This document shows positions 9,603 to 20,375 of a stretch of 64,000 nucleotides of DNA, in pieces. The notes under the pieces were generated by a model. The model ran no database searches and had not been told where the DNA came from. It was given only the letters and a program-made list of their open reading frames with translations. Location: positions 992,001-1,056,000 of the forward strand of contig CP087969.1 of assembly GCA_024703915.1 (NCBI GenBank). Reading direction: 5' to 3'. Numbering within the stretch: the first letter of the stretch is position 1; every line of letters begins with the position of its first letter. The DNA is from Massilia sp. H-1 (GTDB lineage: Bacteria > Pseudomonadota > Gammaproteobacteria > Burkholderiales > Burkholderiaceae_D). The position numbers were made by a program, and so were the translations under genes.

Positions 9603-10856
9603 ATGGCAACAAGCAGCGACCTCCAGAAGAATGTCACCGTGCTCGCGGCGCGCCTGCACCAGGCGTTCGACGCGACCACGACCTGGGTCACCCAACTGTC
9701 CTGGTGGAAGTTTTTCCTGTTCGCCGTGCTGGCGATGGCCGCCGCCGACATCCTGCAAAACGAGTTGTTCTCCAGTTCCGGCGAAGAAGTCGTGGTCCGC
9801 AGCGACGAAGGCAAGAAGAAAAAAACCAGGAAGCCCGAATCGACCATCCTGATCGACGATTCCGGCATTCACTTCAATCCGCGCAAGCCGGTCGCCGCGC
9901 CGGTGCCGCCGGTGGCGCCCGTCGCGCCTGCCGATCCGGCCAAACCGGCCGAACCCCAGGTATCGACCCTGCCCGACGGCAGCGAATCGGTGCACATCGA
10001 ATTGCCGCCGCAAATCGGCGAGGAATTGTCCAACGCGATCGAAAACGCGGTCGAAACCAAGGCCGAGGAAAAGGTCACGCGCTATCACAAGCAAGCCTCG
10101 ACCTGGTTCCGCAGCTTCGTGCTGCTGCTGATCCTGGCCCTGCTGGCGATGAAGGCCCTGGTGGGCGGCAAGAAGCGCGCCGAAGCGGAAACCCTGACCG
10201 CCAACGCGGCCGCCGAGCGCGAATCGATGCAGCGCCAGCTGTCCGAAACCAGGATGCAGATGATGCAAGCCCAGGTCGAACCGCACTTCCTGTTCAATAC
10301 CCTGGCCTCGGTCGAGTACCTGATCGAAACCAATCCGCCGCGCGCTTCGGCCATGCAGCGCAGCCTGATCCAGTACCTGCGCGCGGTGCTGCCGCAAATG
10401 CGCGACAACGCCGTGGTCACCAACCTCGGGCGCGAGGCGGACATGGTCAAGGCTTACCTGAACCTGCTCAAGATGCGCATGGAAGAGCGCCTCACGGTCG
10501 AGATGGCCATTCCGGATGGCTTGCGCACGGCCGCCTTCCCGCCCATGATGCTGCAATCGATGGTGGAAAATGCGATCAAGCACGGGCTCGAATGCAAGCC
10601 CGAAGGCGGCACGCTCAAGATCGTGGCCGAGGTTGCCAGCGGCAAGCTGCGCGTCATCGTCACCGACGACGGGGTCGGCTTCGGCGTGATGCCGAGCGAC
10701 GGCACCGGCCTCGGTTTGCCGACCATCCGCGAACGCCTCAAGCTGCTGCACGGCGACCAGGGCCAGTTGCACATCGCCGCCAATTCCCCGAGCGGCGTGA
10801 TCGCCACCATCGAAGTGCCTTACCAGGTGTCCAAGCCCGGCAGCCCGGTCAAATGA
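9603..10856 (+). CDS. LytS/YehU-type sensor histidine kinase
   Basis: Membrane sensor kinase of the His_kinase (LytS) family. Two hydrophobic segments (about residues 35-52, FFLFAVLAMAAADIL, and 172-188, FVLLLILALLAMKAL) flank a roughly 115-residue Pro/Ala-rich loop, probably periplasmic. Then a coiled region, the phospho-accepting His in QVEPHFLFNTLAS, and an HATPase with ENAIKHGLE, TDDGVGFG and GTGLGLPTIRERL. Uninterrupted. Followed 64 bases later by a LytTR regulator, its likely partner. The signal cannot be named. Confidence 0.9.
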   Translation: MATSSDLQKNVTVLAARLHQAFDATTTWVTQLSWWKFFLFAVLAMAAADILQNELFSSSGEEVVVRSDEGKKKKTRKPESTILIDDSGIHFNPRKPVAAPVPPVAPVAPADPAKPAEPQVSTLPDGSESVHIELPPQIGEELSNAIENAVETKAEEKVTRYHKQASTWFRSFVLLLILALLAMKALVGGKKRAEAETLTANAAAERESMQRQLSETRMQMMQAQVEPHFLFNTLASVEYLIETNPPRASAMQRSLIQYLRAVLPQMRDNAVVTNLGREADMVKAYLNLLKMRMEERLTVEMAIPDGLRTAAFPPMMLQSMVENAIKHGLECKPEGGTLKIVAEVASGKLRVIVTDDGVGFGVMPSDGTGLGLPTIRERLKLLHGDQGQLHIAANSPSGVIATIEVPYQVSKPGSPVK

Positions 10857-10920
10857 CCGGTTGATAAAAGCGGCGATGTATTGAATAATTGGCAGTCTTC
10901 CACCCTGTGCCCGACCACCC

Positions 10921-11683
10921 ATGCCTACAGCAATCATTGCCGACGACGAAAGATTAATGCGGGACCAGTTGCGCATGCGCCTGTCGCAAGTGTGGCCGGA
11001 ACTGGAGATCGTCGGCGAGGCAAAAAACGGCGATGAAGCCATCGCCCTGGTCGCCGAACTGAAACCGGACCTGACCTTCCTCGACATCCGCATGCCGGGC
11101 AAGACCGGCATGGATGCGGCGCGAGAAATCGGCGTGCAGAGCAACATCGTCTTCGTCACCGCCTACGACCAGTACGCGGTCGAAGCGTTCGAGCGCGGCG
11201 CGGTCGACTACGTGCTCAAACCGCCCGAGCCGGAGCGCCTGCAAATCACGGTCGACCGCCTCAAGGCGCGCCTGGCCAAGCCCAAGGAAGCGGTCAACGA
11301 CAGCGTCACCGCCATGCTGTCGCAGCTGGCCGAAAAAAATGGCGGCGCCCAAACCGACCTACCTGCAATGGATTCAGGCCAGCATCGGCCAGGACTTGCG
11401 CATGATTCCGGTCGAGGAAATCCTGTTCTTCCGTTCCGACGAAAAATATACCTGCGTTCAGACCGAAAAATTCGAAGCCCTGATCCGCAAACCGGTGCGC
11501 GACCTGGCCGAAGAACTCGATCCTGCCCTGTTCTGGCAGATTCACCGCGCCACCCTGGTCAACGTGAATGCGATCGACGGCGTCACGCGCGATATCCGCG
11601 GCCGCCACCTGGTGCTGATCAAAGGCAAGCCCGACAAGCTCGAGGTGAGCCGCAGCTTCCTGCACCTGTTCAAGCAGATGTAA
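10921..11683 (+). CDS. LytTR-family response regulator
   Basis: Receiver (IIADDERLMRDQLRMRL, phospho-Asp in LTFLDIRMPGKTGM) joined to a LytTR DNA-binding domain (EEILFFRSDEKYTCVQT, FWQIHRATLVNVNAI, LVLIKGKPDKLEVSRSF). Partner of the kinase just upstream. The frame breaks in the A7 run at 11333-11339; A6 restores AEKMAAPKPTYLQWI. This is a plain homopolymer error, different from the GCCGGC class. About 253 residues. Confidence 0.9.
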
Positions 11684-11780
11684 GCGACGGGGCCTTGTGG
11701 GCCCGCAAGGCGCCCTGCCCGCGCCTGCCGTAAGCTGGCGCTGGGCCCGCATTCCGCGTGCCATCAACGGCATGCACGCA

Positions 11781-13012
11781 ATGACACCCTCCCGGTTTTC
11801 CCGATTCCGCCACTGGGGCACGGTGCTGGCCGTGCTCGGCCTGGCTGAAGCGGCCACTTGCTGGCCCGCGCCCGCGCCCGCCAGCACGGCCCGCGCTTCG
11901 CACGCAGCCACAGCGGCGACATCATCCACCATGCCAGCGACGCCATCATTTCCACCGATGAAAACCAGAACATCGTGCTGGCCAATCCCTCGGCCGCGGC
12001 CATGTTCGCCACCACGGTGGACGCCATGCAGGGCAGCCACCTGAGCCGCTTCATCCATCCCCTGCCGCTCGCCGCGGGCGACGCCACGCCAGCCTGGTTC
12101 GGCGACCCCCGCCGCCGCGCCGGGCGCCGCGCGACCGATTACGCCGTCACCGGCGTGCGTGCGATGGCGGCGCCACGTTTCCGCTCGAAGGCTCGGTTTC
12201 GAGCGTGGCCGAGGCCGACAAGACCATCAACACCATCATCTTGCGCGACGTCACCGCCCGCCAGCAGGTCGAGGAAACGCTGTCGCGCTCCCACGCGCAG
12301 CTGCGCCAGCTCTCGAGCGCCCTGCAAACCGTGCGCGAGGAAGAGCGGGCCCACATCGCGCGCGAGCTGCACGACGACCTGGGCCAGCTGCTCGCTTCGC
12401 TGCGCATGGACCTGACGCTGCTGCAACAGGAAGCGGGGCCGGGCGCCAACCGCAAACGGCTGATGCAGGGCATGGAAGACAATCTGCTGACCGCCATCCA
12501 GTCGCTGCGCCGGATCGCCACCAATCTGCGTCCGCGCGCTCGACGAAGGCGGCCTGTATTTCGCGCTGCAGGGCCTGCGCGAAGATTTCGTCGAACGACA
12601 TGGCATCGCTTGCGCGCTGTACGCAGACGAAGCTGAGCTTCGCCTCGACGATAGCGCCAGTACCGCGATCTTTCGCATCGTTCAAGAAGCCCTGACCAAC
12701 ATCGCGCGCCACGCGGGCGCCCACAATGTGACCATGTATCTGTACCGGATCGACGGCCAGCTCCTGATGTCGATCCGCGACGATGGCCGCGGCATCACCG
12801 CCTCGGACATGGAAAAGGCGCAGTCGCTCGGCCTGATCGGCATGCGCGAACGCGTGTGGGGCATGAACGGCGAGATCAGCATCAGCAGCGAGGAACCGCC
12901 GGGCACACGTATAGACATTGTGCTGCCGCTGGCAGAAAAGCCACACGAGTTTTCAGATAGTGGAATTTTGACGCCGGAACCTCGTAGATATCCACCAACT
13001 TCACCAAATTAA
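11781..13012 (+). CDS. PAS-domain NarX-type sensor histidine kinase
   Basis: HisKA_3-family kinase: PAS domain (IIHHASDAIISTDENQNIVLANPSA), phospho-acceptor His in HIARELHDDLGQLLASL, then a HATPase (RIVQEALTNIARHAGA, SIRDDGRGI, SLGLIGMRERV). The N-terminal hydrophobic stretch GTVLAVLGLAEAAT may be a single membrane anchor. Frame changes near 11860, 12165, 12536 and 12690. The start is uncertain: ATG at 11772 or 11781 with no good ribosome site. No NarL-type regulator adjoins it, so it is an orphan here. Confidence 0.78.
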
Positions 13013-13111
13013 CAACAATCCATCCCCGGCGGTCATGAAGTTGTCATAGTATACTGATACAGTTCCTGTCGATTTACAGCAACTCATTGAAGCAAACTAA
13101 TGGAGAGTTAT

Positions 13112-14127
13112 ATGCAAGGTAAAATGTTGGTAGCAGCACTGGTCGCATCCCTGCCACTGGTAGCGTCGGCGCAATCGAGCGTGACCATCTACGGTATCGT
13201 TGATGCGGGTATCGCCCACGAAGACACCGGCGCGCCAAACGGCAGCCGCTCGGTACTCAATTCGGGCAACCAGTCCACCAGCCGCCTCGGTTTCAAAGGT
13301 ACGGAAGACATCGGTAACGGCCTCAAAGCCGTGTTCAACCTGGAAGCAGGCTACAACGTCGACACCGGCGTGGGCGACGCCGCCCTGTTCGGCCGCCGCG
13401 CAGTCGTGGGCCTGGAAGGCACCTTCGGTTCCGTCGTCCTGGGTCGTGAATACACCCCAGTGGCCGACGTTGCCAACGCAACCGACATCAACGGCCAGGG
13501 CTTCTACGGTACCAACCTGAGCTCGTTCGCTGCCGGTCGCCTGACCCGCCGCATCAGCAACTCGGTGAACTACCGTTCGGCCGCCGCCATGGGCGGCTTC
13601 AAACTGGGCGTCGCTTACGGCTTCGGCGAACAAGCCAGCAACCTGCCATCGAAAGATCTGGCTGGTATCTCCCTGGCGTACGCCGCGGGCGACCTGTACG
13701 TCGGTGGCGCTTACCACTCGGTGGAAAACGTCCTGACCGGCAAAGACAAGGAATACATCGTCGGCGCTCGTACAAGATTTCCGATTTCGAAATCAAGGGT
13801 AACTACATGGTTGCTGACGCTACTGGCGCCAACAACAAGTACGAACAGGCCAACCTGGGCGTTTCCTACACCTTCGGCGCCAACAAGATCTACACCAACC
13901 TGCAGCAGAACAAGCTGGAAACCGGTGCCAAGGGTAACCTGGTGAGCCTGGCTTACGCCTACTCGCTGTCGAAGCGCACCAATGTGTACGCTGCCTACGC
14001 GACCATGCGCAACAACGCAACGGGCCTGTTCCCGATCTACTCGGCTGGCGCCAACATCACCCCGCCAGCTGGCGCGAACGGTGCTGATCCAACCGGCTTC
14101 ACGCTGGGTCTGCGTCACTCGTTCTAA
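13112..14127 (+). CDS. outer-membrane general porin
   Basis: Gram-negative (betaproteobacterial OmpC-like) trimeric porin. Signal peptide MQGKMLVAALVASLPLVASAQ, then SSVTIYGIVDAGI, the usual first strand, and a C-terminal strand TLGLRHSF ending in Phe as needed for BAM recognition. About 338 residues. One frame break near 13770 (VGA-AYKISDFEIKGNYM after repair). Ribosome site GGAGAG lies 4 bases upstream of 13112; an upstream ATG at 13100 reads through that site and is unlikely. A perfect hairpin terminator follows. Confidence 0.92.
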
Positions 14128-14144
14128 TCTTCCTTCCGGAAGCG

Positions 14145-14175
14145 AAAAAAGCACGCAGCGATGCGTGCTTTTTTT
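14145..14175 (+). terminator. Rho-independent terminator of the porin gene
   Basis: AAAAAAGCACGCA (14145-14157), loop GCGA, TGCGTGCTTTTTT (14162-14174): a perfect 13-bp stem with a T run, 18 bases after the porin stop. Confidence 0.92.
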
Positions 14176-14192
14176 ATTGATGAAAGAAAAAC

Positions 14193-14629
14193 ATGGCAAA
14201 TGAAAAACGTGGCGGCGGCGTGCTGGTACTGGTCACGGCCCTGGTCCTGGGCCTACTGACCTTCATGTACTCGGGACGCGACTATGTCAAGTCGCTGGCA
14301 GGCATCAGCCGTTGCACGGAGACCGTGACGGCCCGCTTTCCTTCCCCGGCCAATGCGCACACGGCCACCGTCTGGCTGCGCCACTGCGGCAAGGGGACGG
14401 ACAGCGTGACCCATGTGACCCTGACGCCATTCTACACGACGCCGGTGGCCGACGCCAACGGCCTGATGCGCGACGGCGAGGTGTTCCTGGAAGTCGGTCA
14501 GCGCGCCGTCAGCGCCAGCTGGACCGGCGAGCGCGAGCTGGCGCTGGCGATTGCCGGATCGGGTCCGATCCCGGGCGCGCCCGAAAAACCCAGGGCGAGG
14601 TGCAGGTGCACATCCGGCGCGCGCCATGA
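14193..14629 (+). CDS. small membrane-anchored protein of unknown function
   Basis: About 145 residues. N-terminal transmembrane segment VLVLVTALVLGLLTFMYSG, then an exported or periplasmic domain with two Cys (SRCTETV, LRHCGKG) that could pair. I do not recognise the family. The frame breaks near 14587 in an A5/C3 stretch; the repaired end is KTQGEVQVHIRRAP with the stop at 14627-14629. Lies between the porin terminator and a convergent methyltransferase gene. Confidence 0.6.
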
Positions 14630-14633
14630 CGGC

Positions 14634-15287
14634 TTACTTGAGACGGCAGCTCAGCATCCAGTAGTACTCGTTGCGCACGATCTTGATTTCGCGCACCGAG
14701 GAAGCGAGCTTCTTGCGCAGCGCGCTGTCGGACGGGTAAGTCTTGGGAATCTCGTAGCGTTCGCCATCGGGCGCGGAACGGATCTGGTAGGTATTGCCTT
14801 CCAGGTCAGTACGGGCCACGGTCTCGCTGCTGCCCTCCACGTAGGCGTCGTCGATCATCACGACCAGCACATCCTTGCCGACCCGGGCCTTGAGCTGGGC
14901 CAGGAAGCGCTCGTATTCTTCGCGCTTGACGTGCGACCACCAGAAACCAATGAAAACAGCCGTGAAGTCGCCTATATCGGCTTAAAGCAAGTCGCGCGCA
15001 TCGGCCACGCGCAGCGTGACCTTGCCGGGTGCCAGCTTGCGCAGCTGGGCCATGGCGATCATTTCGGGGTTGATGTCGGTTGCAACGACTTTGTCAGCGG
15101 TTTCGGCGATGATGCGGGTCCAGTAGCCAGTGCCGCAGGCCAGTTCCAGCACCGTGTGGCCACGCAATACCTCGGCCACGTGGCCGCGCATGGCTTCCAG
15201 GTCCTCCTGGCGCTCCGCACGGTCGTAGATGCGGTCATGGTTGGAGGCGATTTTGGCGTAAAACTGTGCGGATTGTTCGGTGATCAT
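14634..15287 (-). CDS. class I SAM-dependent methyltransferase
   Basis: About 215 residues. Motif I VLELACGTGYWT, acidic motif ATDINPEMIAMA and VTLRVADARDL are clear; the substrate is unknown. An in-frame stop lies at 14982-14984 inside TTTAAGC, one of the GCCGGC-type artefacts; downstream reading continues DFTAVFIGFWWSHV...NEYYWMLSCRLK as expected for the C-terminal half of such enzymes. The start ATG is at 15287. Follows cysB in the same direction with a 21-base gap. Confidence 0.82.
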
Positions 15288-15308
15288 GTTCTTCTTAATA
15301 AATGCTGA

Positions 15309-16254
15309 TTACAGCTCGTAGTTTTCTTTGCTGCCGCTCATGGCCGACTCGACCATCTTGCGGTTCAGGGTCGGCGCCAGCAGCTCGATAAAGGTGTAGA
15401 TATAACTGCGCAGGTAAGCGCCCTGCTTGACCGCCACGCGCGACACATTCATGCCGAACAGGTGGCCAACGGGAATGGCGCGCAGGTTCTTGTCGCGCTC
15501 GGAATCGAACGCCATACCCGCTATGATACCAAGCCCCATGCCCAGCTCCACATAAGTCTTGATCACGTCGGCGTCGATGGCTTCGAGCAGCACGTCCGGT
15601 TTCAGGCCGCGCAGGCCGAAAGCATGGTCGATCTTGCTGCGCCCGGCGAACGCGCCGTCATAGGTGATCAGGGGGTAGGTGGCGATTTCCTCGAGCGAGA
15701 CGGCCTTCGACTTGAGCAGCGGATGGTCGGGCGGCACCACCACCACGTGTTCCCATTGATAACATGGCAAGGTGATCAAACCATCCACGCTTAAGCAATC
15801 GATTCGGTCGCAATGGCCAGGTCGGCCTGGTCGCGCTGGACCATTTCGGCGATCTGGCGCGGATTTCCCTGCAGCAGGGACAGGCGCACCTTCGGATACT
15901 TCTGCATGAAGGCCTGGACCACCTTGGGCAGCGTGTAGCGGGCCTGGGTGTGGGTGGTGGCGATGGTGAAGCTGCCGCTGTCCTGGGCCGCGTATTCCTT
16001 GCCGATCCGCTTGAGACTGTCGATTTCCTGCATGATCAGCTCGACCGACTCGAGCACCAGCCTAGCCCGGCTCGGTCAGGCCGCGGATGCGCTTGCCATG
16101 TCGTGTAAAAATATCAACGCCAAGCTCTTCTTCGAGCTCAATGATGGCCTTCGACACGCCCGGCTGCGATGTAAAACAGCGCCTTGGCGGCATCGGTCAG
16201 GTTGTAATTCTGGCGCACTGCCTCGCGCACGAAGCGCAGTTGGTGAAGGTTCAT
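15309..16254 (-). CDS. cysB: CysB-type LysR regulator of sulfate assimilation
   Basis: LysR regulator; CysB proteins activate cys genes and respond to N- or O-acetylserine and sulfide/thiosulfate. N-terminal winged helix MNLHQLRFVREAVRQNYNLTDAAKALF (split here over two runs) and IELEEELGVDIFTRHGKR, then an effector domain (FTIATTHTQARYTLP, WEHVVVVPPDHPLL, YVELGMGLGIIAG). About 313 residues. Breaks: an extra T near 16173-16176, a corrupted site near 16060-16070, and GCTTAAGC at 15789-15796 (repaired SIAGVDGLITLP). Divergent from cysI, the arrangement expected for its target. Confidence 0.9.
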
Positions 16255-16284
16255 TGCTGTTTTTCTCTGGTTCTCTGTGCTAAC

Positions 16285-16345
16285 GGCATTTTATAAGAAT
16301 GCTTATGCCGGATACGCATATAAGCAAATAAATTCTTAGTCGTTT
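16285..16345. promoter_or_regulatory. cysB-cysI divergent control region, candidate CysB site
   Basis: AT-rich island in GC-rich surroundings. ATAAG-AATG-CTTAT at 16293-16306 is a perfect inverted repeat, and ATAAGC recurs at 16319-16324. CysB sites are degenerate 19-mers with ATAAG/CTTAT-like arms, so this fits as operator or activation site; the assignment is inference. The rest of 16255-16438 holds no ORF. Confidence 0.45.
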
Positions 16346-16438
16346 GGAATAAAGAGGCAGTTTATTACCATTGGGGCTAGTTTGGGGGGAGTCTATTGGC
16401 TTTTACCCTGCACCAAGACCGAAAAAACAGGATGACAC

Positions 16439-18128
16439 ATGTATCGCTACGACAAATACGACCACCTCATCATCAAGGAACGCATCGCCCAGTACCGCGA
16501 CCAGGTAGCGCGCCGCATCAACGATGAGCTGACCGAAGCCGAATTCCTGCCCCTGCGCCTGCAAAACGGCCTGTACATGCAGCGCCATGCCTACATGCTG
16601 CGCATCGCCGTGCCTTACGGCCTGCTGTCGTCCGCCCAGATGCGCATGTTCGGCCACATCGCCCGCAAGTACGACCGCGGCTATGGCCACTTCACGACCC
16701 GTCAGAACATCCAGTTCAACTGGATCGAACTGGACCAGACGCCGGACATCCTGACCGACCTGGCCTCGGTCGAAATGCACGCCGTCCAGACCTCGGGCAA
16801 CTGCATCCGCAACATCACCAGCGACGAATACAGCCGGCGTGGCCGCGGACGAAATCATCGATCCGCGCCCGTACGCCGAAGTGCTGCGCCAGTGGAGCAC
16901 CTTCCACCCCGAGTTCGCCGCCCTGCCGCGCAAGTTCAAGGTCGCCATCAACGGCGCCGTGGAAGACCGCGCCGCCATCGCCGTGCACGACATCGGCCTG
17001 ACCGTGGTCCACAACGACGCTGGCGAGATCGGCTTCAAGGTCATGGTCGGCGGCGGCATGGGCCGCACCCCGATCCTGGGCAGCGTGGTGCGCGAATTCC
17101 TGCCGTGGCAGCACATGCTGACCTACATCGAAGCCGTCATGCGCGTGTATAACCAGTACGGCCGCCGCGACAACAAGTACAAGGCCCGCATCAAGATCCT
17201 GGTCAAGGCGCTCGGCGTGGAAGAATTCACGCGCCAGGTCGAGGAAGAATGGACCGACCTGCAGGACAGCCCGTCGACCTTGACCAATGAAGAAATGGCG
17301 CGCGTTGCGGCCTGGTTCAAGCCGCATCCTTACGAAGCGCTGGCCAGCATCGACGTGCGCGCAGACCACGCCGACAACAAGGCTTTCGGCAACTGGCTGA
17401 CCCGCAACGTCAAGGCGCACAAGGTGCCGGGCTACGCGATCGTGGTCCTGTCGCTCAAGAAAACCGGCGTGCCGCCGGGCGACGCCACCGCGACCCAGAT
17501 CGACTTTGTGGCCGACCTGGCGGACCGCTACAGCTTCGGCGAACTGCGCATCACGCACGAGCAGAACCTGGTGCTGGCCGACGTCAAACAGGCCGACCTG
17601 TTCAAGCTGTGGCAAGAAGTCAAGGCCCAGGGCCTGGCCACGCCGAACATCGGCCTGCTGACCGACATCATCTGCTGCCCTGGCGGCGACTTCTGCTCGC
17701 TGGCCAACGCCAAGTCGATTCCGATCGCCGCCGCCATCGTGGAGCGCTTCGACAATATCGACTTCCAGCATGACATCGGCGAGATCGAACTCAATATCTC
17801 GGGCTGCATCAACGCCTGCGGCCACCACCACGTCGGCTCGATCGGCGTGCTGGGCGTCGACAAGGACGGCAGCGAGTGGTACCAGGTCTCGATCGGCGGC
17901 GCGCAGGGCAACAACTCGGCCATCGGCAAGATCATCGGCCCGTCGTTCTCGGCCCTGCAAATGCCGGAAGTGATCGACCGCCTGCTGCAGGTCTACGTGC
18001 GCGAACGCACCGAGGAAGAACGCTTCGTCGATACCGCCCAGCGCCTGGGCATCGCGCCGTTCAAGGAACATGTGTATGCCACGCCGATCAAGGCGGGCGA
18101 ACTGGTTGGAGAAGACCACTATGCTTGA
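16439..18128 (+). CDS. cysI: assimilatory sulfite reductase, siroheme/[4Fe-4S] hemoprotein
   Basis: Six-electron reduction of sulfite to sulfide. About 562 residues; two ferredoxin-like half-domains (MYRYDKYDHLIIKERIAQY, GHFTTRQNIQFNWI) and the cluster/siroheme ligands as CCPGGDFC plus SGCINACGHHH. No flavoprotein cysJ follows, so electrons probably come from a ferredoxin or another donor, as in many betaproteobacteria. One frame break at 16832: an extra A directly before an intact GCCGGC (repaired DEYAGVAADEII). The stop overlaps the next ORF. Confidence 0.93.
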
Positions 18129-18689
18129 AAATCACGCTGAAATCATCAAGGGCCGCGCCGTCGTGGCCGACGACTGGACCGTGCTGCGCCTCGACGAGGG
18201 TCAGGCTGCGCTTGATGCCGTCGTCCCGCCCGGCAAAGTCATCGTGCCATTGACCGTCTGGCAGGCGCAGCGCGACGCGCTGGCTTCGCGCGCCGCGATC
18301 GGCGTGTGGATCGCGTCCGACGAACGTCCGGAAGCGCTCAAGGGCGAGCTGGACAAGTTCGCCGTGGTCGCCGTCGACTTCCCCAAATTTACCGATGGCC
18401 GCGGCTACTCGATCGCCTACAACCTGCGCATGCGCCTTGGCTACACGGGCGAACTGCGAGCCATCGGCGACGTGCTGCGCGACCAGCTGTTCGCCATGCA
18501 GCGCGTCGGCTTCGACGCCTACGCCACGCGCCAGGACCGCAGCATTCACGACGCGCTCAAGGGCCTGACCGTGTTCTCCGAGGTATACCAGACCTCGGTC
18601 GACATCAAGTCCCCCTGTTCCGCCGCCAGACGCGCGACGAGCGCGTTGGAAACGTCCGACGTCGGCTTCGGCATCTGAGGCGCGCATGA
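18121..18689 (+). CDS. DUF934 sulfur-assimilation protein
   Basis: DUF934 family, regularly encoded between cysI and cysH in proteobacteria; its biochemical role is not settled. Recognised by AVVADDWTVLRL, IVPLTVWQAQRD, GVWIASDE and FPKFTDGRGYSIAYNLR. The C-terminus is ambiguous: reading straight through ends at 18678, while one extra base in the C5 run at 18611-18615 gives PLFRRQTRD (the more family-like end) and a stop at 18687-18689 overlapping cysH. Starts inside the cysI end. Confidence 0.85.
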
Positions 18690-19407
18690 GTGATCTCTCC
18701 GCCCTCGTCGCTGCCACCCGCGCCACGCTCGAACGCATCGCCGCCGAATTCTCATGCTTACCGTGTTCGCATCGAGCCTGGCGGCCGAAGACATGGTATT
18801 GACCGACCTGATTCTCAAAGCCTAGCCTGCCGATCGGGATCTTCTCGCTCGAAACCGGCCGCCTGCATCCGGAAACGCTGGCCGTGCTGGACGACGTCAA
18901 AGCCACCTACGGCTACGACGTCAAGCTGTACAAGCCGCAAACCGAGGCCGTGGACGCCTACGTGGCCGCCAACGGCGTCAACGCCTTCTACAACAGCGTC
19001 GAGATGCGCCGCGAATGCTGCCGCATCCGCAAGGTCGAGCCCCTGGGCCGCGCCCTGGCTTCTAAGCAACAAGGCCTGGGTCACCGGCCAGCGCCGCGCC
19101 CAGTCCACCACGCGCGCGAACTGGCGATCGAGGAAGACGACGCAGCACACGGCATGACCAAGTTCAATCCGCTGGCCGACTGGTCGGAGGAAGATGTCTG
19201 GAACTACATCCGCGCCAACAAGGTGCCGTACAACGCGCTGCACGACCAGGGTTTCCCCTCGATCGGCTGCGCACCGTGCACCCGCGCCGTGCAGCCTGGC
19301 GAAGATGTACGCGCTACCGCTGGTGGTGGGAAAATCCGGACTCGAAGGAATGCGGCCTGCACATGGTCGACGGCAAACTGATTCGCATTAAATCCGTGGC
19401 TGCATAA
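18686..19407 (+). CDS. cysH: APS/PAPS reductase
   Basis: Thioredoxin-dependent reduction of activated sulfate to sulfite. The Cys pattern RRECCRIRK and GCAPCTRAV (CC...CxxC) is that of the [4Fe-4S] adenylyl-sulfate (APS) reductases, which agrees with the absence of a separate APS kinase gene here. Also [24 protein letters not shown] and the C-terminal ECGLHMV. Heavily interrupted: near 18755, 18822-18829 (GCCTAGCC), 19060-19066 (CTAAGC), 19120, 19290 and 19320; a continuous frame returns after repair. About 240 residues. Confidence 0.87.
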
Positions 19408-19436
19408 GTCACTACATAAAAAATAGGCTCAGCCAC

Positions 19437-20375
19437 ATGAATACCACCACTGACATTTCGCTCGTCCTCAACGACGTCAATGCGCGCCACCTCGACGCCC
19501 TGGAATCGGAAGCGATCCACATCATGCGCGAAGTGGCCGCCGAATGCGCCAATCCTGCCCTGCTGTTCTCGGGCGGGAAGGACTCGGTCGTCCTGCTGCG
19601 CATCGTGGAGAAGGCCTTCCGCCCCGGCAAATTCCCCTTCCCGTTGGTGCACATCGACACCGGCCACAACTTCCAGGAAGTGATCGACTTCCGCGATGCG
19701 CGCCGCCAGAACTGGGCGAGCGCCTGATCGTCGGTTCGGTCGAAGACTCGATCAAAAAGGCACCGTGCGCCTGCGTAATCCGCTGACCGATTCGCGCAAC
19801 GCCGCCCAGGCCGTGACCCTGCTCGAAACGATCGCCGAATACAAATTCGACGCCTGCATCGGCGGCGCCCGCCGCGACGAAGAAAAAGCCCGCGCCAAGG
19901 AACGCATCTTCTCCTTCCACGACGAATTCGGCCAGTGGGATCCGAAAGCCCAGCGCCCGGAACTGTGGGACCTGTATAACACCCGCGTGCACCCGGGCGA
20001 GAACATGCGCGTGTTCCCCGATTTCTAACTGGACCGAACTCGATGTGTGGCAGTACATCCACCGCGAAAAACTGGCCCTGCCGCCGATCTACTTCGCACA
20101 CGAGCGCCAGGTCATTCCGCGCAACGGCCTCTTGGTGCCGCTGACCGACCTCACCCCCGGCGCGCGAAGGCGAGACCGTTGAAACCCAGGTCGTGCGCTT
20201 CCGCACCGTGGGCGACATTTCGTGCACCTGCCCTGTCTCGTCCGATGCAGCGACCGTCGAAGCGATCATCGCTGAAACGGCCGTCACCCAGATCACCGAA
20301 CGCGGCGCCACCCGGATGGACGACCAGACCTCCGAAGCGTCGATGGAAAAACGTAAGAAAGCAGGATACTTCTGA
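19437..20375 (+). CDS. cysD: sulfate adenylyltransferase subunit 2
   Basis: Catalytic subunit of ATP sulfurylase, forming APS from sulfate and ATP with CysN. PP-loop [57 protein letters not shown] and the C-terminal [12 protein letters not shown] identify it. About 312 residues. Frame breaks near 19710, 19760, 20026 (an extra C before ISNWTELD) and 20160. Stop TGA at 20373-20375 overlaps the cysN ATG (TGATG). Confidence 0.93.

Noticed and set aside
9492..11159. 555-codon open frame antisense to the LytS kinase and LytTR genes
   Set aside because: Shadow of a high-GC gene: His/Gln/Asp-rich composition, no start context, no domain.
16815..18119. 434-codon open frame antisense to cysI
   Set aside because: The sense strand encodes an unmistakable sulfite reductase; the antisense text has shadow composition.
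18600..18689. DUF934 ending at 18678 without a frameshift
   Set aside because: Kept only as an alternative: the +1 reading gives the more family-like PLFRR and ATGA coupling to cysH, but neither end can be proved.
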